64,000 nucleotides of DNA from Treponema brennaborense DSM 12168 (lineage in GTDB: Bacteria > Spirochaetota > Spirochaetia > Treponematales > Treponemataceae): contig NC_015500.1 of assembly GCF_000212415.1 (NCBI RefSeq), positions 1,240,001 to 1,304,000 on the forward strand, written 5' to 3'. How positions within the stretch are numbered: the first letter of the stretch is position 1; each line of letters begins with the position of its first letter. A model generated the notes under the pieces. It did no database searches. It saw only the letters and a list, made by a program, of their open reading frames with translations, and was not told the DNA's origin. The position numbers and the translations under genes are program-made. Below, piece by piece: positions 43,561-54,501 of the stretch.

Positions 43561-43589
43561 TAGACAGCCGCGTGTCTTTGCGCTATAAT
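43561..43589 (+). promoter_or_regulatory. Promoter of ndk
   Basis: TAGACA at 43561-43566 and TATAAT at 43584-43589, spacing 17 bp, 33 bp upstream of the ndk start. It probably drives ndk-gpsA-argJBD. Confidence 0.65.
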
Positions 43590-43622
43590 TGTCAAAATAT
43601 TGTGTAATCAGGAAGTTATAAA

Positions 43623-44066
43623 ATGGAAAGATGTTTTGCAATGTTAAAACCCGGTGTTTTGAACCGCCGCATCGTCGGTGAAGTTATAACGCGGCTTGAG
43701 CGTAAAGGGCTGCAGCTTGTCGGTTTGAAGTTGATGAACGTTTCCGACTCTCTTGCTGCGAAACATTATGCCGAACACGTCGGTAAACCTTTTTATCAGG
43801 GTCTGGTCGATTATATTACGTCCGGCCCCGTCGTAGTCATGGCGTGGCAGGGCGACGAGTGCGTGACGCTCGTGCGGAAATTGGTCGGTGCGACGAAGCC
43901 GGCGGAAGCCGCTCCGGGAACTATCAGAGGAGACTTTTGCGCGCATACGCAGCATAACGTGATTCACGCGTCCGATTGCGCGGAAAGCGGCGAACGCGAA
44001 ATCGCGTTGTATTTTACGGAAGACGAATTGATTTCGTGGACGGACGAATCCGCCTGCTGGTTATAG
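43623..44066 (+). CDS. ndk: Nucleoside-diphosphate kinase
   Basis: The 147-residue protein has the NDK core: ERCFAMLKPGVLNRRIVGEV, HYAEHVGKPFYQGLVDYITS, VRKLVGATKPAEAAPGTIRG and NVIHASDCAESGEREIALYF, with the phosphorylated His in the NVIHASD motif. It balances nucleoside triphosphate pools. One variation: RGDFCAHTQHN replaces the usual RGDF(A/G)...GRN pattern. The gene is followed by gpsA after 9 bp. Confidence 0.93.
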   Translation: MERCFAMLKPGVLNRRIVGEVITRLERKGLQLVGLKLMNVSDSLAAKHYAEHVGKPFYQGLVDYITSGPVVVMAWQGDECVTLVRKLVGATKPAEAAPGTIRGDFCAHTQHNVIHASDCAESGEREIALYFTEDELISWTDESACWL

Positions 44067-44075
44067 GAGTGTATT

Positions 44076-45125
44076 ATGAATGGTAAACAGGTCGGTGTTA
44101 TCGGAGCGGGCGCCTGGGGCACGGGGCTTGCACAGGCGCTTGCGCGCGGCGGCCACTACGTTGAAATGTGGGCACTTGAACAGGATGTCGTAGATTCGGT
44201 AAACGGTGTGCATGAAAATAAACGGTATTTACCCGGATTTGCGTTATCGTCGAATTTGACGGCTTCTTCCGATATCCGTCGGGTCGTTTCCGATAAAGAA
44301 TTCCTTATCTTGGCAAGTCCGTCTTTGTATTTGGCGTCAACGGTTGCAAAACTGTTGGATATTCCGTCCATTGCGGACGGTTCGACGTGCATCGGCGTTT
44401 TGACGAAAGGCTTCGTTCCCTCGTTGAACGGTCCGAAACTGATTCTCGAAACGCTCGAAGACGTGTTGCCCGAATCGTATAAAAAGAATCTGGTGTATAT
44501 CGCGGGTCCCAGCCACGCCGAAGAAGTGGCGATGGGAAAAATAACCGGTCTCATCGCGGCCAGTGAAAATCCCAAAAACGCTATCCGCTTCCGCGAACTG
44601 CTTCGCGTACAGGGACTGATGGTGTATTCGAGTCTCGACGTTATCGGCGTGCAGATCTGCGCCGCCGCAAAAAACGTCATCGCCGTCGTATACGGAAGCC
44701 TCGACGCCATAGCCGAAACCTCCGATTCGTTCGGAGACAATACCGAATCGCTGCTGCTTGCAGCCGGATTGAACGAGATTCAGACGCTCGGTTTCGCCAT
44801 GGGAGCCACTCACGCGGAAACGTTCACGTCGATTGCCGGAGTCGGCGACCTCGACGTTACGTGCCGCAGTAAATACGGCCGCAACCGCCGTTTCGGACAC
44901 GATATTATCAAAACCGACATCCTTTCGCGGTTTAAGAATCTCGACGATCTGATCGCGCACATCGGCGAAATCGGGTACCTTCCCGAAGGCGCCGTCGCCT
45001 GCAAATACGTGCACGAAATCGCTTTGAAATACAATTTGAAACTGCCGATTTGCGACGGTTTATATCGGATACTGAACGGCGAAATCAAGCCGCTCGATTT
45101 TATGAACGAACTTTTGTCTCAATAG
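44076..45125 (+). CDS. gpsA: NAD(P)-dependent glycerol-3-phosphate dehydrogenase
   Basis: The 349-residue protein starts at ATG 44076 behind TAGGAG. Features: the dinucleotide fold VGVIGAGAWGTGLAQALARG, VLTKGFVPSLNG, AGPSHAEEVAMGKITGLIAA, the catalytic Lys in CAAAKNVIAVVYG, and ATHAETFTSIAGVGDLDVTC followed by SKYGRNRRFG. It reduces dihydroxyacetone phosphate to sn-glycerol 3-phosphate for phospholipids. It sits in a tight same-strand series with ndk and argJ (9-bp gaps on each side). Confidence 0.94.
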   Translation: MNGKQVGVIGAGAWGTGLAQALARGGHYVEMWALEQDVVDSVNGVHENKRYLPGFALSSNLTASSDIRRVVSDKEFLILASPSLYLASTVAKLLDIPSIADGSTCIGVLTKGFVPSLNGPKLILETLEDVLPESYKKNLVYIAGPSHAEEVAMGKITGLIAASENPKNAIRFRELLRVQGLMVYSSLDVIGVQICAAAKNVIAVVYGSLDAIAETSDSFGDNTESLLLAAGLNEIQTLGFAMGATHAETFTSIAGVGDLDVTCRSKYGRNRRFGHDIIKTDILSRFKNLDDLIAHIGEIGYLPEGAVACKYVHEIALKYNLKLPICDGLYRILNGEIKPLDFMNELLSQ

Positions 45126-45134
45126 GAAGCGCGT

Positions 45135-46352
45135 ATGAAATATATCGACGGGGGAGTAACCGCTCCGAAAGGCTTTACGGCGAACGGCGTGCTGTCGGGC
45201 ATAAAACCCGGCCGGACGAAGAACGACACGGCGCTGATTTATTCCGAAAAACCGTGCGCCGCTGCGGGAGTGTTTACGCAAAATCGCGTGCAGGCCGAAT
45301 GCGTAAAACTTTCCAAGCGTCATATCGCTTCCGGTACGGCGCAGGCAGTCATTGCCAATTCGGGCAACGCGAATGCCTGTACCGGAACCCGGGGAGCGGA
45401 AAACGCGTACCGCATGGCGAAAGCCGCCGCCGCTGCCGTCGGCGTATCCGCCGAATCCGTACTCGTCTGTTCGACCGGCGTAATCGGTCAGCAGCTTCCG
45501 GTTGAAACGATAGAAGCGCACGTATCGGCGCTCGCCGCGGGGCTTTCAAAAGACGGTCACGCCGCTGCCCGGGAAGCGATCATGACTACCGATACCGTTT
45601 ACAAGGAATGCGCCGTAGAAACCGTTATCGGCGGAAAATCCGTCCGCATCGGTACGATGGCGAAAGGTTCCGGTATGATTCACATCAACCTCGGCACCAT
45701 GCTCGCTTTCATAACGACGGACTGCGCCGTTTCGGCTGCCATGCTGGACGAAGCGCTGCGGCTCAGCGTCGCCGGGACGTACAACTGCGTTTCCGTTGAC
45801 GGAGACACCAGCACGAACGACACGCTTTTGATCCTTGCGAACGGAGAAGCCGGAAACGCCGAAATTACCGCTTTCGGAGCGGACTTCGACGCGTTCGTTG
45901 CGGCGCTGAACGCGGTGAACGTTCAGATGGCAAAGAAAATCGCCGCCGACGGCGAGGGTGCCCGGCATTTAATCGAATGCCGCGTCAGCGGCGCGCAATC
46001 GGTTGACGCCGCGCGTATATTGGCAAAGTCGGTCATTTCTTCCAGTTTGGTCAAAGCGGCGTTTTTCGGCCGCGACGCGAATTGGGGGCGCATTCTGTGC
46101 GCGATGGGCTATTCGGGTGCGTTTTTCACGCCTGAAAAAACGTCCGTCGCTTTTTCAAACGCCGCCGGTTCAATAGAAGTGTTTCACGAGGGCGTTCCGC
46201 TCGACTTCGACGAATCGAAAGCCAAACTCATTTTAAGTGAAAAGGAAACGCTTATCAGCGTGCAGCTCGCCGACGGAACCGCCGAAGGAACCGCCTGGGG
46301 CTGCGATTTGACCTACGATTATGTAAAAATTAACGGCGATTACCGTACCTGA
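45135..46352 (+). CDS. argJ: Ornithine/glutamate N-acetyltransferase
   Basis: The 405-residue protein starts at ATG 45135. ArgJ features: [55 protein letters not shown], the autocatalytic cleavage site [11 protein letters not shown] with the nucleophile Thr, [17 protein letters not shown] and [17 protein letters not shown]. It recycles the acetyl group between N-acetylornithine and glutamate in cyclic arginine synthesis. argB and argD follow; argC is not in the window. Confidence 0.94.
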   Translation: MKYIDGGVTAPKGFTANGVLSGIKPGRTKNDTALIYSEKPCAAAGVFTQNRVQAECVKLSKRHIASGTAQAVIANSGNANACTGTRGAENAYRMAKAAAAAVGVSAESVLVCSTGVIGQQLPVETIEAHVSALAAGLSKDGHAAAREAIMTTDTVYKECAVETVIGGKSVRIGTMAKGSGMIHINLGTMLAFITTDCAVSAAMLDEALRLSVAGTYNCVSVDGDTSTNDTLLILANGEAGNAEITAFGADFDAFVAALNAVNVQMAKKIAADGEGARHLIECRVSGAQSVDAARILAKSVISSSLVKAAFFGRDANWGRILCAMGYSGAFFTPEKTSVAFSNAAGSIEVFHEGVPLDFDESKAKLILSEKETLISVQLADGTAEGTAWGCDLTYDYVKINGDYRT

Positions 46353-46369
46353 TTTTCCGGAGAATACAG

Positions 46370-47236
46370 ATGGCTATATCGAACACAGATTGGGCGGACG
46401 TGCTCGTTCAGGCGCTGCCGTATTTTAAACAATACGCGGGCAAGACGGTCGTCGTCAAATACGGCGGCAACGCGATGCTCAACGAAGAACTGAAAGCCGC
46501 CGTTATGGAAGATATCGTGCTGCTGAACACGATCGGCGTTCACGTCGTGCTCGTTCACGGCGGCGGACCCGAAATCAACGCGATGCTCGGAAAGGTCGGC
46601 AAAGAATCGAAATTCGTCAACGGACTGCGATACACCGACGCCGAAACGATGGAAATCGTGCAGATGGTGCTTACCGGTAAACTGAACAAGGATATCGTCG
46701 GCATTCTCCTGCAGGAAGGCGGCAAAGCTGTCGGTTTGAGCGGCGTCGATTCGGGCCTGCTCCGTGCGAAAAAGATCGACAAAGACGGAGCCGACCTCGG
46801 TTTCGTCGGAGAAGTGACGGAAGTACATCCGGAGATCGTGCAGTCGCTGCTGGATCAGGGATTTATCCCCGTCATTTCAACGGTTGCGCTCGGCGAACAG
46901 GGCGACATGAGCCGTTACAATATCAACGCCGACACTGCGGCCGCCAAAATTGCCGTCGCGCTGAAGGCCGAAAAATTCGTACAGCTGACGAACGTGCCGG
47001 GCGTTTTACGCGACGTCGGCGATCCGTCTTCCCTGATCAAAAGGATTGCGCGTGAAGCGATTCCGTCGATGATTGCGACCGGCGTGATTTCATCGGGGAT
47101 GATTCCCAAAATAGAATGCTGCTTCGAGGCGCTCAAAGGCGGCGTTCCCCGTACGCACATTATCGACGGCCGCGTTCCTCATTCGCTTTTAATAGAAATG
47201 TTCAGCGATCGCGGCGTAGGCACGATGATATTATAA
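46370..47236 (+). CDS. argB: Acetylglutamate kinase
   Basis: The 288-residue protein starts at ATG 46370 behind CCGGAG. The amino-acid kinase fold shows [82 protein letters not shown] and [17 protein letters not shown]. The N-terminal helix ([19 protein letters not shown]) is of the arginine-inhibited hexameric type, consistent with the cyclic ArgJ pathway. It lies between argJ and argD. Confidence 0.95.
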   Translation: MAISNTDWADVLVQALPYFKQYAGKTVVVKYGGNAMLNEELKAAVMEDIVLLNTIGVHVVLVHGGGPEINAMLGKVGKESKFVNGLRYTDAETMEIVQMVLTGKLNKDIVGILLQEGGKAVGLSGVDSGLLRAKKIDKDGADLGFVGEVTEVHPEIVQSLLDQGFIPVISTVALGEQGDMSRYNINADTAAAKIAVALKAEKFVQLTNVPGVLRDVGDPSSLIKRIAREAIPSMIATGVISSGMIPKIECCFEALKGGVPRTHIIDGRVPHSLLIEMFSDRGVGTMIL

Positions 47237-47264
47237 TGGAAACGATAATAAAAAGGGGCTGAGT

Positions 47265-48467
47265 ATGGCAGGCGTCATAGCGAATAATTACGGGAGTTTT
47301 CCCGTTGTGTTTTCGCACGGAAACGGTTCCGTGCTGACCGATACTGACGGAAAGGATTACGTCGATTTCGTTTCGGGGATCGGCGTCAATTGTTTGGGGC
47401 ACGCGCACCCGGCGCTGGTAAAAGCGGTGCAGGAGCAGGCTGCCAAACAGATTCATATTTCCAACTATTATAACTCCGACGAAGGGCTTGCGTTCGCGAA
47501 CGAACTGCTCGCGGCGAGCGGTATGGAACGGGTGTTTTTCGGCAATTCGGGAGCGGAAGCGAACGAAGCCGCCATAAAACTCGCCCGCAAGTACGGTTGG
47601 CTTTGCGGCGGCGCATCAGCGGTGAACGGCGGCGCGTCAGCGGCGGAAACGCGCAACGTAATCGTAACGCTTGAAAAATCGTTTCACGGACGCACGCTGG
47701 CAACGCTGCGCGCGACCGGTCAGGAAAAATTCCACGCGCCGTGTTTTGAACCTTTCCCCGGCGGTTTCCGTCATATCCGCGCGGGCGATTACGATGCGCT
47801 GGACACCGTTTTCGACGGTTCGGTGTGCGCGCTTTTGATCGAATGCGTACAAGGCGAAGGCGGCGTCAACCTTATCGACGCCGAATGGGCGCAAGCCGCC
47901 GCCGCCGCCGCCCGCAAAGCCGGTGCGCTCGTCATGTGCGACGAAGTGCAGACGGGCATGGGACGCACCGGATATCTGTTCGCTTCGGAAGAACTCGGCG
48001 TGCAGCCGGACGTCGTCACGACGGCGAAAGGCATCGCCGGCGGCGTGCCGATGGGTGCCTGCCTGTTCCGGGGAAAAGCGCGCGACGTGTTCGCTGCCGG
48101 TGATCATCAGTCCACGTTCGGCGGCAATCCGCTTGCGTGCGCAGCCGGCCGCGTCGTGCTGCGCGAGCTGCGTGCTCCCGGATTTTTGGATCGCGTTCGC
48201 CGTGCCGGTGAATATATCCGCCAGACGGTGCGCGGCTGGCAGCTTCCGTGCGTAAAAGAAGTGCGGGGCAAAGGGCTGATGATCGGCGTCGACGTGGCGC
48301 AGTTGGCCGCCGCCGTTCAGAAATCGTGTCTTGAATCGGGATTGTGCATTTCAACGGCCGGCGTCAACACGCTGCGTTTTCTGCCGCCGCTCGTTATCAC
48401 GGACGCCGAGATCGAACGCGGTCTTGCGGTACTGAAAACCGTGCTTGTGCAAACCGGCGGCGTTTGA
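47265..48467 (+). CDS. argD: Acetylornithine aminotransferase
   Basis: The 400-residue protein starts at ATG 47265. Class III PLP aminotransferase features: GIGVNCLGHAHPALVKAVQ, VFFGNSGAEANEAAIKLARK, FHGRTLATLRATGQ, IECVQGEGGVNLID, LVMCDEVQTGMGRTG and the PLP lysine in TTAKGIAGGVPMGA, then HQSTFGGNPLACAAG. A short Gly/Ala insertion (LCGGASAVNGGASAAETRN, about residue 110-128) is unusual. It converts N-acetylglutamate semialdehyde to N-acetylornithine. Last gene of the arg series. Confidence 0.94.
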   Translation: MAGVIANNYGSFPVVFSHGNGSVLTDTDGKDYVDFVSGIGVNCLGHAHPALVKAVQEQAAKQIHISNYYNSDEGLAFANELLAASGMERVFFGNSGAEANEAAIKLARKYGWLCGGASAVNGGASAAETRNVIVTLEKSFHGRTLATLRATGQEKFHAPCFEPFPGGFRHIRAGDYDALDTVFDGSVCALLIECVQGEGGVNLIDAEWAQAAAAAARKAGALVMCDEVQTGMGRTGYLFASEELGVQPDVVTTAKGIAGGVPMGACLFRGKARDVFAAGDHQSTFGGNPLACAAGRVVLRELRAPGFLDRVRRAGEYIRQTVRGWQLPCVKEVRGKGLMIGVDVAQLAAAVQKSCLESGLCISTAGVNTLRFLPPLVITDAEIERGLAVLKTVLVQTGGV

Positions 48468-48478
48468 GCCGTCGGATT

Positions 48479-49513
48479 TCAGTAGTGCAGGGGCGACAGA
48501 TAGTCGCTTGCGTTTTCCTTGAACAGAATGTCGATCGGCACGGATATCCGGGCCGGCCGCTTCTGCGAGAGTAAACTGCTTTTGTAGATTTCGTACACGC
48601 TGTTGTATCCCTGATATTCGGGTCGCTGTGAAATGATGCAGTCGATGTTGCCATTTAAAAGACCGTGCGTGTTCTGTTCCTGCATGTCGTAGCTGATGAG
48701 CGCGACGCGGTCTTTCCTGTTTGAATAACACAAATACTGACCGACGATAAACCCTTCCGTGTGCGTGACGAAAATACCGTTTATATCGGGATATATGGCG
48801 AACAGTTCGTCGAGGAAATTGAAAATTCCTTCGTTCGATTCCGCGTGGCACACCGATTCTATCACGGTGGAACCGGCGTCCTGCCGGAAAAAATCACAGA
48901 ATCCGCGATGCCGCTCGCACAGATTGTACGCGTCGGCGTATATTCTGAGCGCGGTGAATTGACCGCTGCCTTTCAGCAGTTTCATGATGTGTCCCGCGCA
49001 CTGTCCGCCGCGGTACGGATTCTGCGCGATAGTGGTGAGCGGAGACGCTTTGGGCAGCGGCGAGTCGACGAACACGTACGGAATTCGGGCCAGCCGGGCA
49101 GTCAGTTCCGCCGCTTCATCGGGAACTATCGGAGCCAGAATCATGGCCTGAATCGGCCGTTCCAGCAGTTTCCGCGCCGCGTCGAGCAGCGATCCCCGTT
49201 CCGTTCGGTTGAAGTATTCGTACAGCAGCGTGATGCCGAACGGCTGCAGCGTTTCTTCCGCTTCTTTCATACCGTGCAGGATCATCGCCCAATAGCCGGA
49301 ACCGGAATCCGGCGGCGGCATGAGCACTCCTATCAGAAACGGTTTGTTCTGTTTCAGTGTCCGCGCGATGGGGTTCGGGGCGTATCCGTATTCGGCTATT
49401 ACGGCTTCCACGGTGTGCCGGGTTTTTTCGGCGACTCTGCCGCGTTTGTGCAGAACCCGGTCTACGGTGCCTATCGAAACGCCTGCCTTTTCCGCTATTT
49501 CCGTAATAGTCAT
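48479..49513 (-). CDS. LacI-family regulator of the mgl operon
   Basis: The 344-residue protein starts at ATG 49513 (MTITEIAEKAGVSIGTVDRV), 6 bases after GGAG. The LacI headpiece with the hinge helix (NPIARTLKQ) is followed by a periplasmic-binding-protein-like core (FLIGVLMPPPDSGSGYWAMI, IPYVFVDSPLP, GIFVTHTEGFIVGQ, VALISYDMQEQNT). It resembles regulators that sense sugars. It is divergent from mglB, and near-identical palindromes lie upstream of both genes, so it probably represses both and releases on galactose or glucose. Convergent with argD. Confidence 0.88.
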   Translation of the reverse strand: MTITEIAEKAGVSIGTVDRVLHKRGRVAEKTRHTVEAVIAEYGYAPNPIARTLKQNKPFLIGVLMPPPDSGSGYWAMILHGMKEAEETLQPFGITLLYEYFNRTERGSLLDAARKLLERPIQAMILAPIVPDEAAELTARLARIPYVFVDSPLPKASPLTTIAQNPYRGGQCAGHIMKLLKGSGQFTALRIYADAYNLCERHRGFCDFFRQDAGSTVIESVCHAESNEGIFNFLDELFAIYPDINGIFVTHTEGFIVGQYLCYSNRKDRVALISYDMQEQNTHGLLNGNIDCIISQRPEYQGYNSVYEIYKSSLLSQKRPARISVPIDILFKENASDYLSPLHY

Positions 49514-49540
49514 ATACAACTCCGTCAGTTAAACCTAAGC

Positions 49541-49554
49541 GTGTTAACGTACAC
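49541..49554. promoter_or_regulatory. LacI-type operator at the regulator gene
   Basis: GTGTTAACGTACAC, outer pairs GTGT/ACAC, 28 bp upstream of the regulator start. Nearly the same as the mglB operator at 49767. Suggests autoregulation. Confidence 0.6.
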
Positions 49555-49724
49555 ATTGCTATTGTATACCCGATTCGCCGTTTCAGCAAGTTATTTATAA
49601 GTAAAAATAACGCCGAATTTACCGTTTCTTTCATTCGGAGGAGGCGCAGACATCACCTTACGGATCAATTTAACGATTTTTTAACCGGAATGGGCGTTTT
49701 TTTATTGATTTCGCGAAAAAGTAT

Positions 49725-49753
49725 TTGACAGATTTCTGAAACAGGTGTATAAA
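49725..49753 (+). promoter_or_regulatory. Promoter of mglB
   Basis: TTGACA at 49725-49730 and TATAAA at 49748-49753, spacing 17 bp: a near-consensus sigma-70-type promoter. Confidence 0.8.
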
Positions 49754-49766
49754 TGATTTAACAAGA

Positions 49767-49780
49767 GTGTTAACGAACAC
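49767..49780. promoter_or_regulatory. LacI-type operator at mglB
   Basis: GTGTTAACGAACAC, arms GTGTT/AACAC, directly downstream of the -10 of the mglB promoter, where a bound repressor would block transcription. Confidence 0.65.
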
Positions 49781-49788
49781 GCGTTTGA

Positions 49789-51033
<1,245 letters not shown>

Positions 51034-51123
51034 TATAGTCCGGTTGGCAGAAGATGCGGAGACGCCGAACGGATGAAAATCGGTAAAGCGCTCCGCTTCC
51101 GTGCTAGTAGTATGTTAGTGTCG

Positions 51124-51160
51124 AAAAATTACCATGTCTTTTAAAGACGTGGTAATTTTT
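51124..51160 (+). terminator. Attenuator hairpin between mglB and mglA
   Basis: Arms 51124-51140 and 51144-51160 pair over 17 bp with one mismatch (AAAAATTACC...GGTAATTTTT) and end in a T tract. It lies inside the operon, so it probably lets part of the transcripts stop after mglB, giving an excess of binding protein. Confidence 0.75.
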
Positions 51161-51183
51161 TAACGGACAAATGAGGATATTTT

Positions 51184-52677
51184 ATGGATGATATAGTACT
51201 AGAGATAAAAAACCTTTCAAAATCATTTGCCAAGAATAAAGTTCTTGACGGTATCAATTTAACGGTAAAAAAAGGATCCGTCTTAGGTCTCATGGGTGAA
51301 AACGGCGCCGGAAAGTCGACGATGATGAAATGTCTTTTCGGTATTTATGCCAAAGATGAAGGTTCTTTTTCTCTTCTTGATAAACCGGTCAATTTCAAAA
51401 ATCCGAAAGAGGCGCTTGAAAACGGCGTGGCGATGGTTCATCAGGAATTGAATCAGTGCCTTGACAGAACCGTAACCGACAATTTATTTTTAGGCCGTTA
51501 TCCGACTCGGGCCGGGGTCGTGGACGAAGCCAGAATGCTGAAAGCCAGCAACAAACTGTTTGCCTCGCTTAACATGAATGTTAATCCTAAAACCATTATG
51601 CGTACTATGTCCGTTTCGCAGCGGCAGATGGTCGAAATAGCGAAAGCAGTTTCATACGATGCAAAAATCATCGTTTTGGATGAACCCACTTCATCTCTGA
51701 CGGAACGTGAAGTCAGCAAACTGTTTTCAATCGTTACCGATTTGAGAAAAAAAGGTGTTTCGTTCGTGTATATTTCGCACAAAATGGACGAAATTTTTCA
51801 AATATGCGATGAAGTAGCCGTGCTTCGGGACGGAAAGATGATCCTTTCCAAGCCGATCGCGGATACCGACATGAACGAACTTATAGCGGCGATGGTAGGC
51901 CGCTCTCTTGATAAACGTTTTCCCGACGTCGATAATATGCCCGGCGAGGATTTCCTTGAAATCCGCAATCTTACAACAAAATATGAACCGGTTTTGGAAG
52001 ACATTTCCTTTACGGTAAAAAAAGGTGAGATATTCGGGCTGTACGGACTGGTCGGTGCCGGCCGCAGCGAATTGCTCGAGTCCCTGTTCGGTATCAGAAC
52101 GATTGCTTCCGGCGAGATAATTATGAACGGCAAAAAGCTCCGCTTCAAAAACAGTAAAGAAGCGATGGAGTACAGCTTTGCGCTGGTAACGGAAGAACGT
52201 AAACTGAACGGTATGTTCGGAAAAGATACCATTCAGTTCAATACGACGATTACGAATCTTGACAGTTATAAGACGTTCGGCATTTTGTCGAACCGCAAAA
52301 TGCAGGAAGCGGCGAATCGTGAAATAAAAACGATGAAAACGAAATGCGTTTCCTGCGACGAGTTGATAAGTTCTCTGAGCGGCGGAAATCAGCAGAAAGT
52401 CATTATCGGTAAATGGCTTGAACGCCAGCCGGAAGTGTTCCTTCTTGACGAACCGACGCGCGGTATCGACGTCGGCGCTAAATATGAAATTTATCAGCTG
52501 ATTATCAAAATGGCCAAAGAAGGAAAGACCATTATCGTTGTTTCCAGCGAGATGCCTGAAATACTCGGTATTACGAACCGGATAGCCGTTATGTCGAATC
52601 ACCGGCTGGCGGGTATCGTGAACACGCAGGACACCGATCAGGAAGCTTTGCTGAGACTTTCTGCTAAATATTTGTGA
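51184..52677 (+). CDS. mglA: Sugar ABC transporter ATPase MglA
   Basis: The 497-residue protein starts at ATG 51184. It has two ABC domains. The first has Walker A MGENGAGKSTMMKC, signature MSVSQRQMVEIAKAVS and Walker B IIVLDEPTSSL. The second has GLYGLVGAGRSELLE, a degenerate Walker A lacking the Lys as usual in this family, signature LSGGNQQKVIIGKWL, and FLLDEPTRGIDVGAKYEIY. It powers galactose/glucose uptake with MglC. It lies between mglB and mglC. Confidence 0.95.
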   Translation: MDDIVLEIKNLSKSFAKNKVLDGINLTVKKGSVLGLMGENGAGKSTMMKCLFGIYAKDEGSFSLLDKPVNFKNPKEALENGVAMVHQELNQCLDRTVTDNLFLGRYPTRAGVVDEARMLKASNKLFASLNMNVNPKTIMRTMSVSQRQMVEIAKAVSYDAKIIVLDEPTSSLTEREVSKLFSIVTDLRKKGVSFVYISHKMDEIFQICDEVAVLRDGKMILSKPIADTDMNELIAAMVGRSLDKRFPDVDNMPGEDFLEIRNLTTKYEPVLEDISFTVKKGEIFGLYGLVGAGRSELLESLFGIRTIASGEIIMNGKKLRFKNSKEAMEYSFALVTEERKLNGMFGKDTIQFNTTITNLDSYKTFGILSNRKMQEAANREIKTMKTKCVSCDELISSLSGGNQQKVIIGKWLERQPEVFLLDEPTRGIDVGAKYEIYQLIIKMAKEGKTIIVVSSEMPEILGITNRIAVMSNHRLAGIVNTQDTDQEALLRLSAKYL

Positions 52678-52703
52678 TGAAGTAAATTATGGGGGCAGGA
52701 CAC

Positions 52704-54404
52704 ATGAGTGAAAAATTTGATGTTTCGGAAGTAAAATCACTGGATGAAGATACGAAACTGCAGGAATATACGGAGACGCTCCATAACCTGCGGAAAGACG
52801 GCGTCAATAAGATCATCTCGTTAAAACAGGAAATCGCCACGCTTAAAAAGAATAAGATGGTCGACGTTGCCGATAAGGAAAAGATTATCGGGGAATATAA
52901 ACGGCAGATCGCCGCCGCCAAGAAAGTGGCTGCGGCGAACCGTTCCGAGGAAAATCGGCTGGTAAAAGAATCCGTTGCGTATGCGAACGCCTTGTCCGAC
53001 GTATACGTAAATCGGGTCGTTGCGGAAGAAAACGTGCGATTGGCTCAGCTTAAAAAGGAGCATGTTGCCGAACTCGCCGCCATAAAAGACGAAGCGATTG
53101 CCGCGGAGCGGAAAATCCGCGATTCCTACGCGGGAAAAACGTCTAGAGCGGATCGCGCCGCTTTAAAGGACGATATCGCCGTCCGCCGCTACGAAATGAA
53201 GTCCGAACTGTTCGATGCGAAAAGCCGGTATTCGTCTTCCGTTGAACGCTGCAAAGATGCAAAAAATCAGGCGTTCATCGATCACGTGCAGAAAAACAGA
53301 AATCTGCGCAACGGAAAGACGAAATTTTCCGAAGACATCGTGCTGAACATTAAAGATTACGTGTACAAGTTCAAGATGTCGAAGTTTTTTCTTGACAACG
53401 GACTGTATCTTGCGATTTTGGTATTTTTCATCGTTTGTATCGTTTTGGCTCCGCTTTCCGGCAACGGAAATCTGCTGTCGCTGCCGAATATCTTTACGAT
53501 TCTGGAACAGTCTTCCACCCGTATGTTCTACGCGCTCGGCGTTGCGGGACTGATTCTGCTTGCCGGTACGGACTTGAGCGTCGGACGCATGGTCGCCTTG
53601 GGCGCCGTCGTAACGGGGCTGATTCTGCATCCGGGCATGAACATCGTTACGTTCTTCAATATGGGACCGTGGAATTTCGTCGCAATCCCGATGGCGGTTC
53701 GCGTTCTGATGGCGCTGTCCATTTCCGTCGTATTGTGCGTTCTGTTCAGTTCTTTTGCCGGCGTGTTTTCCGCCCGGCTGAAAATACATCCGTTCATTTC
53801 GACGCTCGCGACGCAGCTTATCATTTACGGTTTGCTGTTTTTCGGAACGAGCGGTACGCCGGTCGGTTCCATCGACGCCGGTATCAAAGACGTGTTCGGC
53901 GGCCGCTGGATTATGGGCGTGCTGAACGGAGAGTTGATCACGTTCCCGAAACTGATCATTCCGGCCGTTATCGCGATTATCGTCGCCTGGTTTATCTGGA
54001 ACAAAACGACGTTCGGCAAGAACATGTACGCGGTCGGCGGCAACTCGGAAGCGGCGAGCGTCAGCGGTATCAGCGTGTTCAAAGTAACGATGGGCGTGTT
54101 CATCATGGCGGGTATTTTCTACGGTTTCGGTGCGTTTTTTGAAGCGTTCAAGGCGAACGCGAGCGCCGGTACCGGACAGGGATACGAACTCGACGCCATC
54201 GCCGCGTGCGTCGTCGGCGGTATTTCGTTCAACGGCGGTATCGGTAAAATCGGCGGCGCGGTACTCGGCGTTATCATCTTTACCGGACTGACGTACTGCT
54301 TGACGTTCCTCGGTATCGATACGAACTTGCAGTTTGTGTTCAAGGGCTTCATTATCATTGCAGCCGTTGCGCTCGACAGCGTAAAATATCTGAAACGCAA
54401 GTAA
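52704..54404 (+). CDS. mglC: Sugar ABC transporter permease MglC with N-terminal coiled coil
   Basis: The start is uncertain: ATG 52704 (MSEKFDVSEVKSLDED) has AGGA close by, while ATG 52689 adds five residues. Residues 1-215 are highly charged and helical, with heptad-like Leu/Ala spacing (LKQEIATLKKNKMVDVADKE, AQLKKEHVAELAAIKDEAIA), a cytoplasmic coiled coil. The permease then begins (FFLDNGLYLAILVFFIVCIV) and shows LAGTDLSVGRMVALGAVVTG, IHPFISTLATQLIIYGL, GKNMYAVGGNSEAASVSGIS and AIAACVVGGISFNGGIGKIG. E. coli MglC has 336 residues; this protein has about 566. A terminator follows. Confidence 0.92.
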   Translation: MSEKFDVSEVKSLDEDTKLQEYTETLHNLRKDGVNKIISLKQEIATLKKNKMVDVADKEKIIGEYKRQIAAAKKVAAANRSEENRLVKESVAYANALSDVYVNRVVAEENVRLAQLKKEHVAELAAIKDEAIAAERKIRDSYAGKTSRADRAALKDDIAVRRYEMKSELFDAKSRYSSSVERCKDAKNQAFIDHVQKNRNLRNGKTKFSEDIVLNIKDYVYKFKMSKFFLDNGLYLAILVFFIVCIVLAPLSGNGNLLSLPNIFTILEQSSTRMFYALGVAGLILLAGTDLSVGRMVALGAVVTGLILHPGMNIVTFFNMGPWNFVAIPMAVRVLMALSISVVLCVLFSSFAGVFSARLKIHPFISTLATQLIIYGLLFFGTSGTPVGSIDAGIKDVFGGRWIMGVLNGELITFPKLIIPAVIAIIVAWFIWNKTTFGKNMYAVGGNSEAASVSGISVFKVTMGVFIMAGIFYGFGAFFEAFKANASAGTGQGYELDAIAACVVGGISFNGGIGKIGGAVLGVIIFTGLTYCLTFLGIDTNLQFVFKGFIIIAAVALDSVKYLKRK

Positions 54405-54451
54405 TTGCAGCGGAGCCGGCTTGCACCGGCTTTTGCCGTTCGCTGTATAAT

Positions 54452-54488
54452 AAAAAAGCTGAAATCCGCTACGGATTTCAGCTTTTTT
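54452..54488. terminator. Bidirectional terminator between mglC and the aldolase gene
   Basis: Perfect 17-bp arms (AAAAAAGCTGAAATCCG at 54452-54468, its complement at 54472-54488) with loop CTA. A-tract and T-tract on either side make it work for both convergent genes. Confidence 0.92.
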
Positions 54489-54501
54489 TGCGTCCCGGTG
54501 C

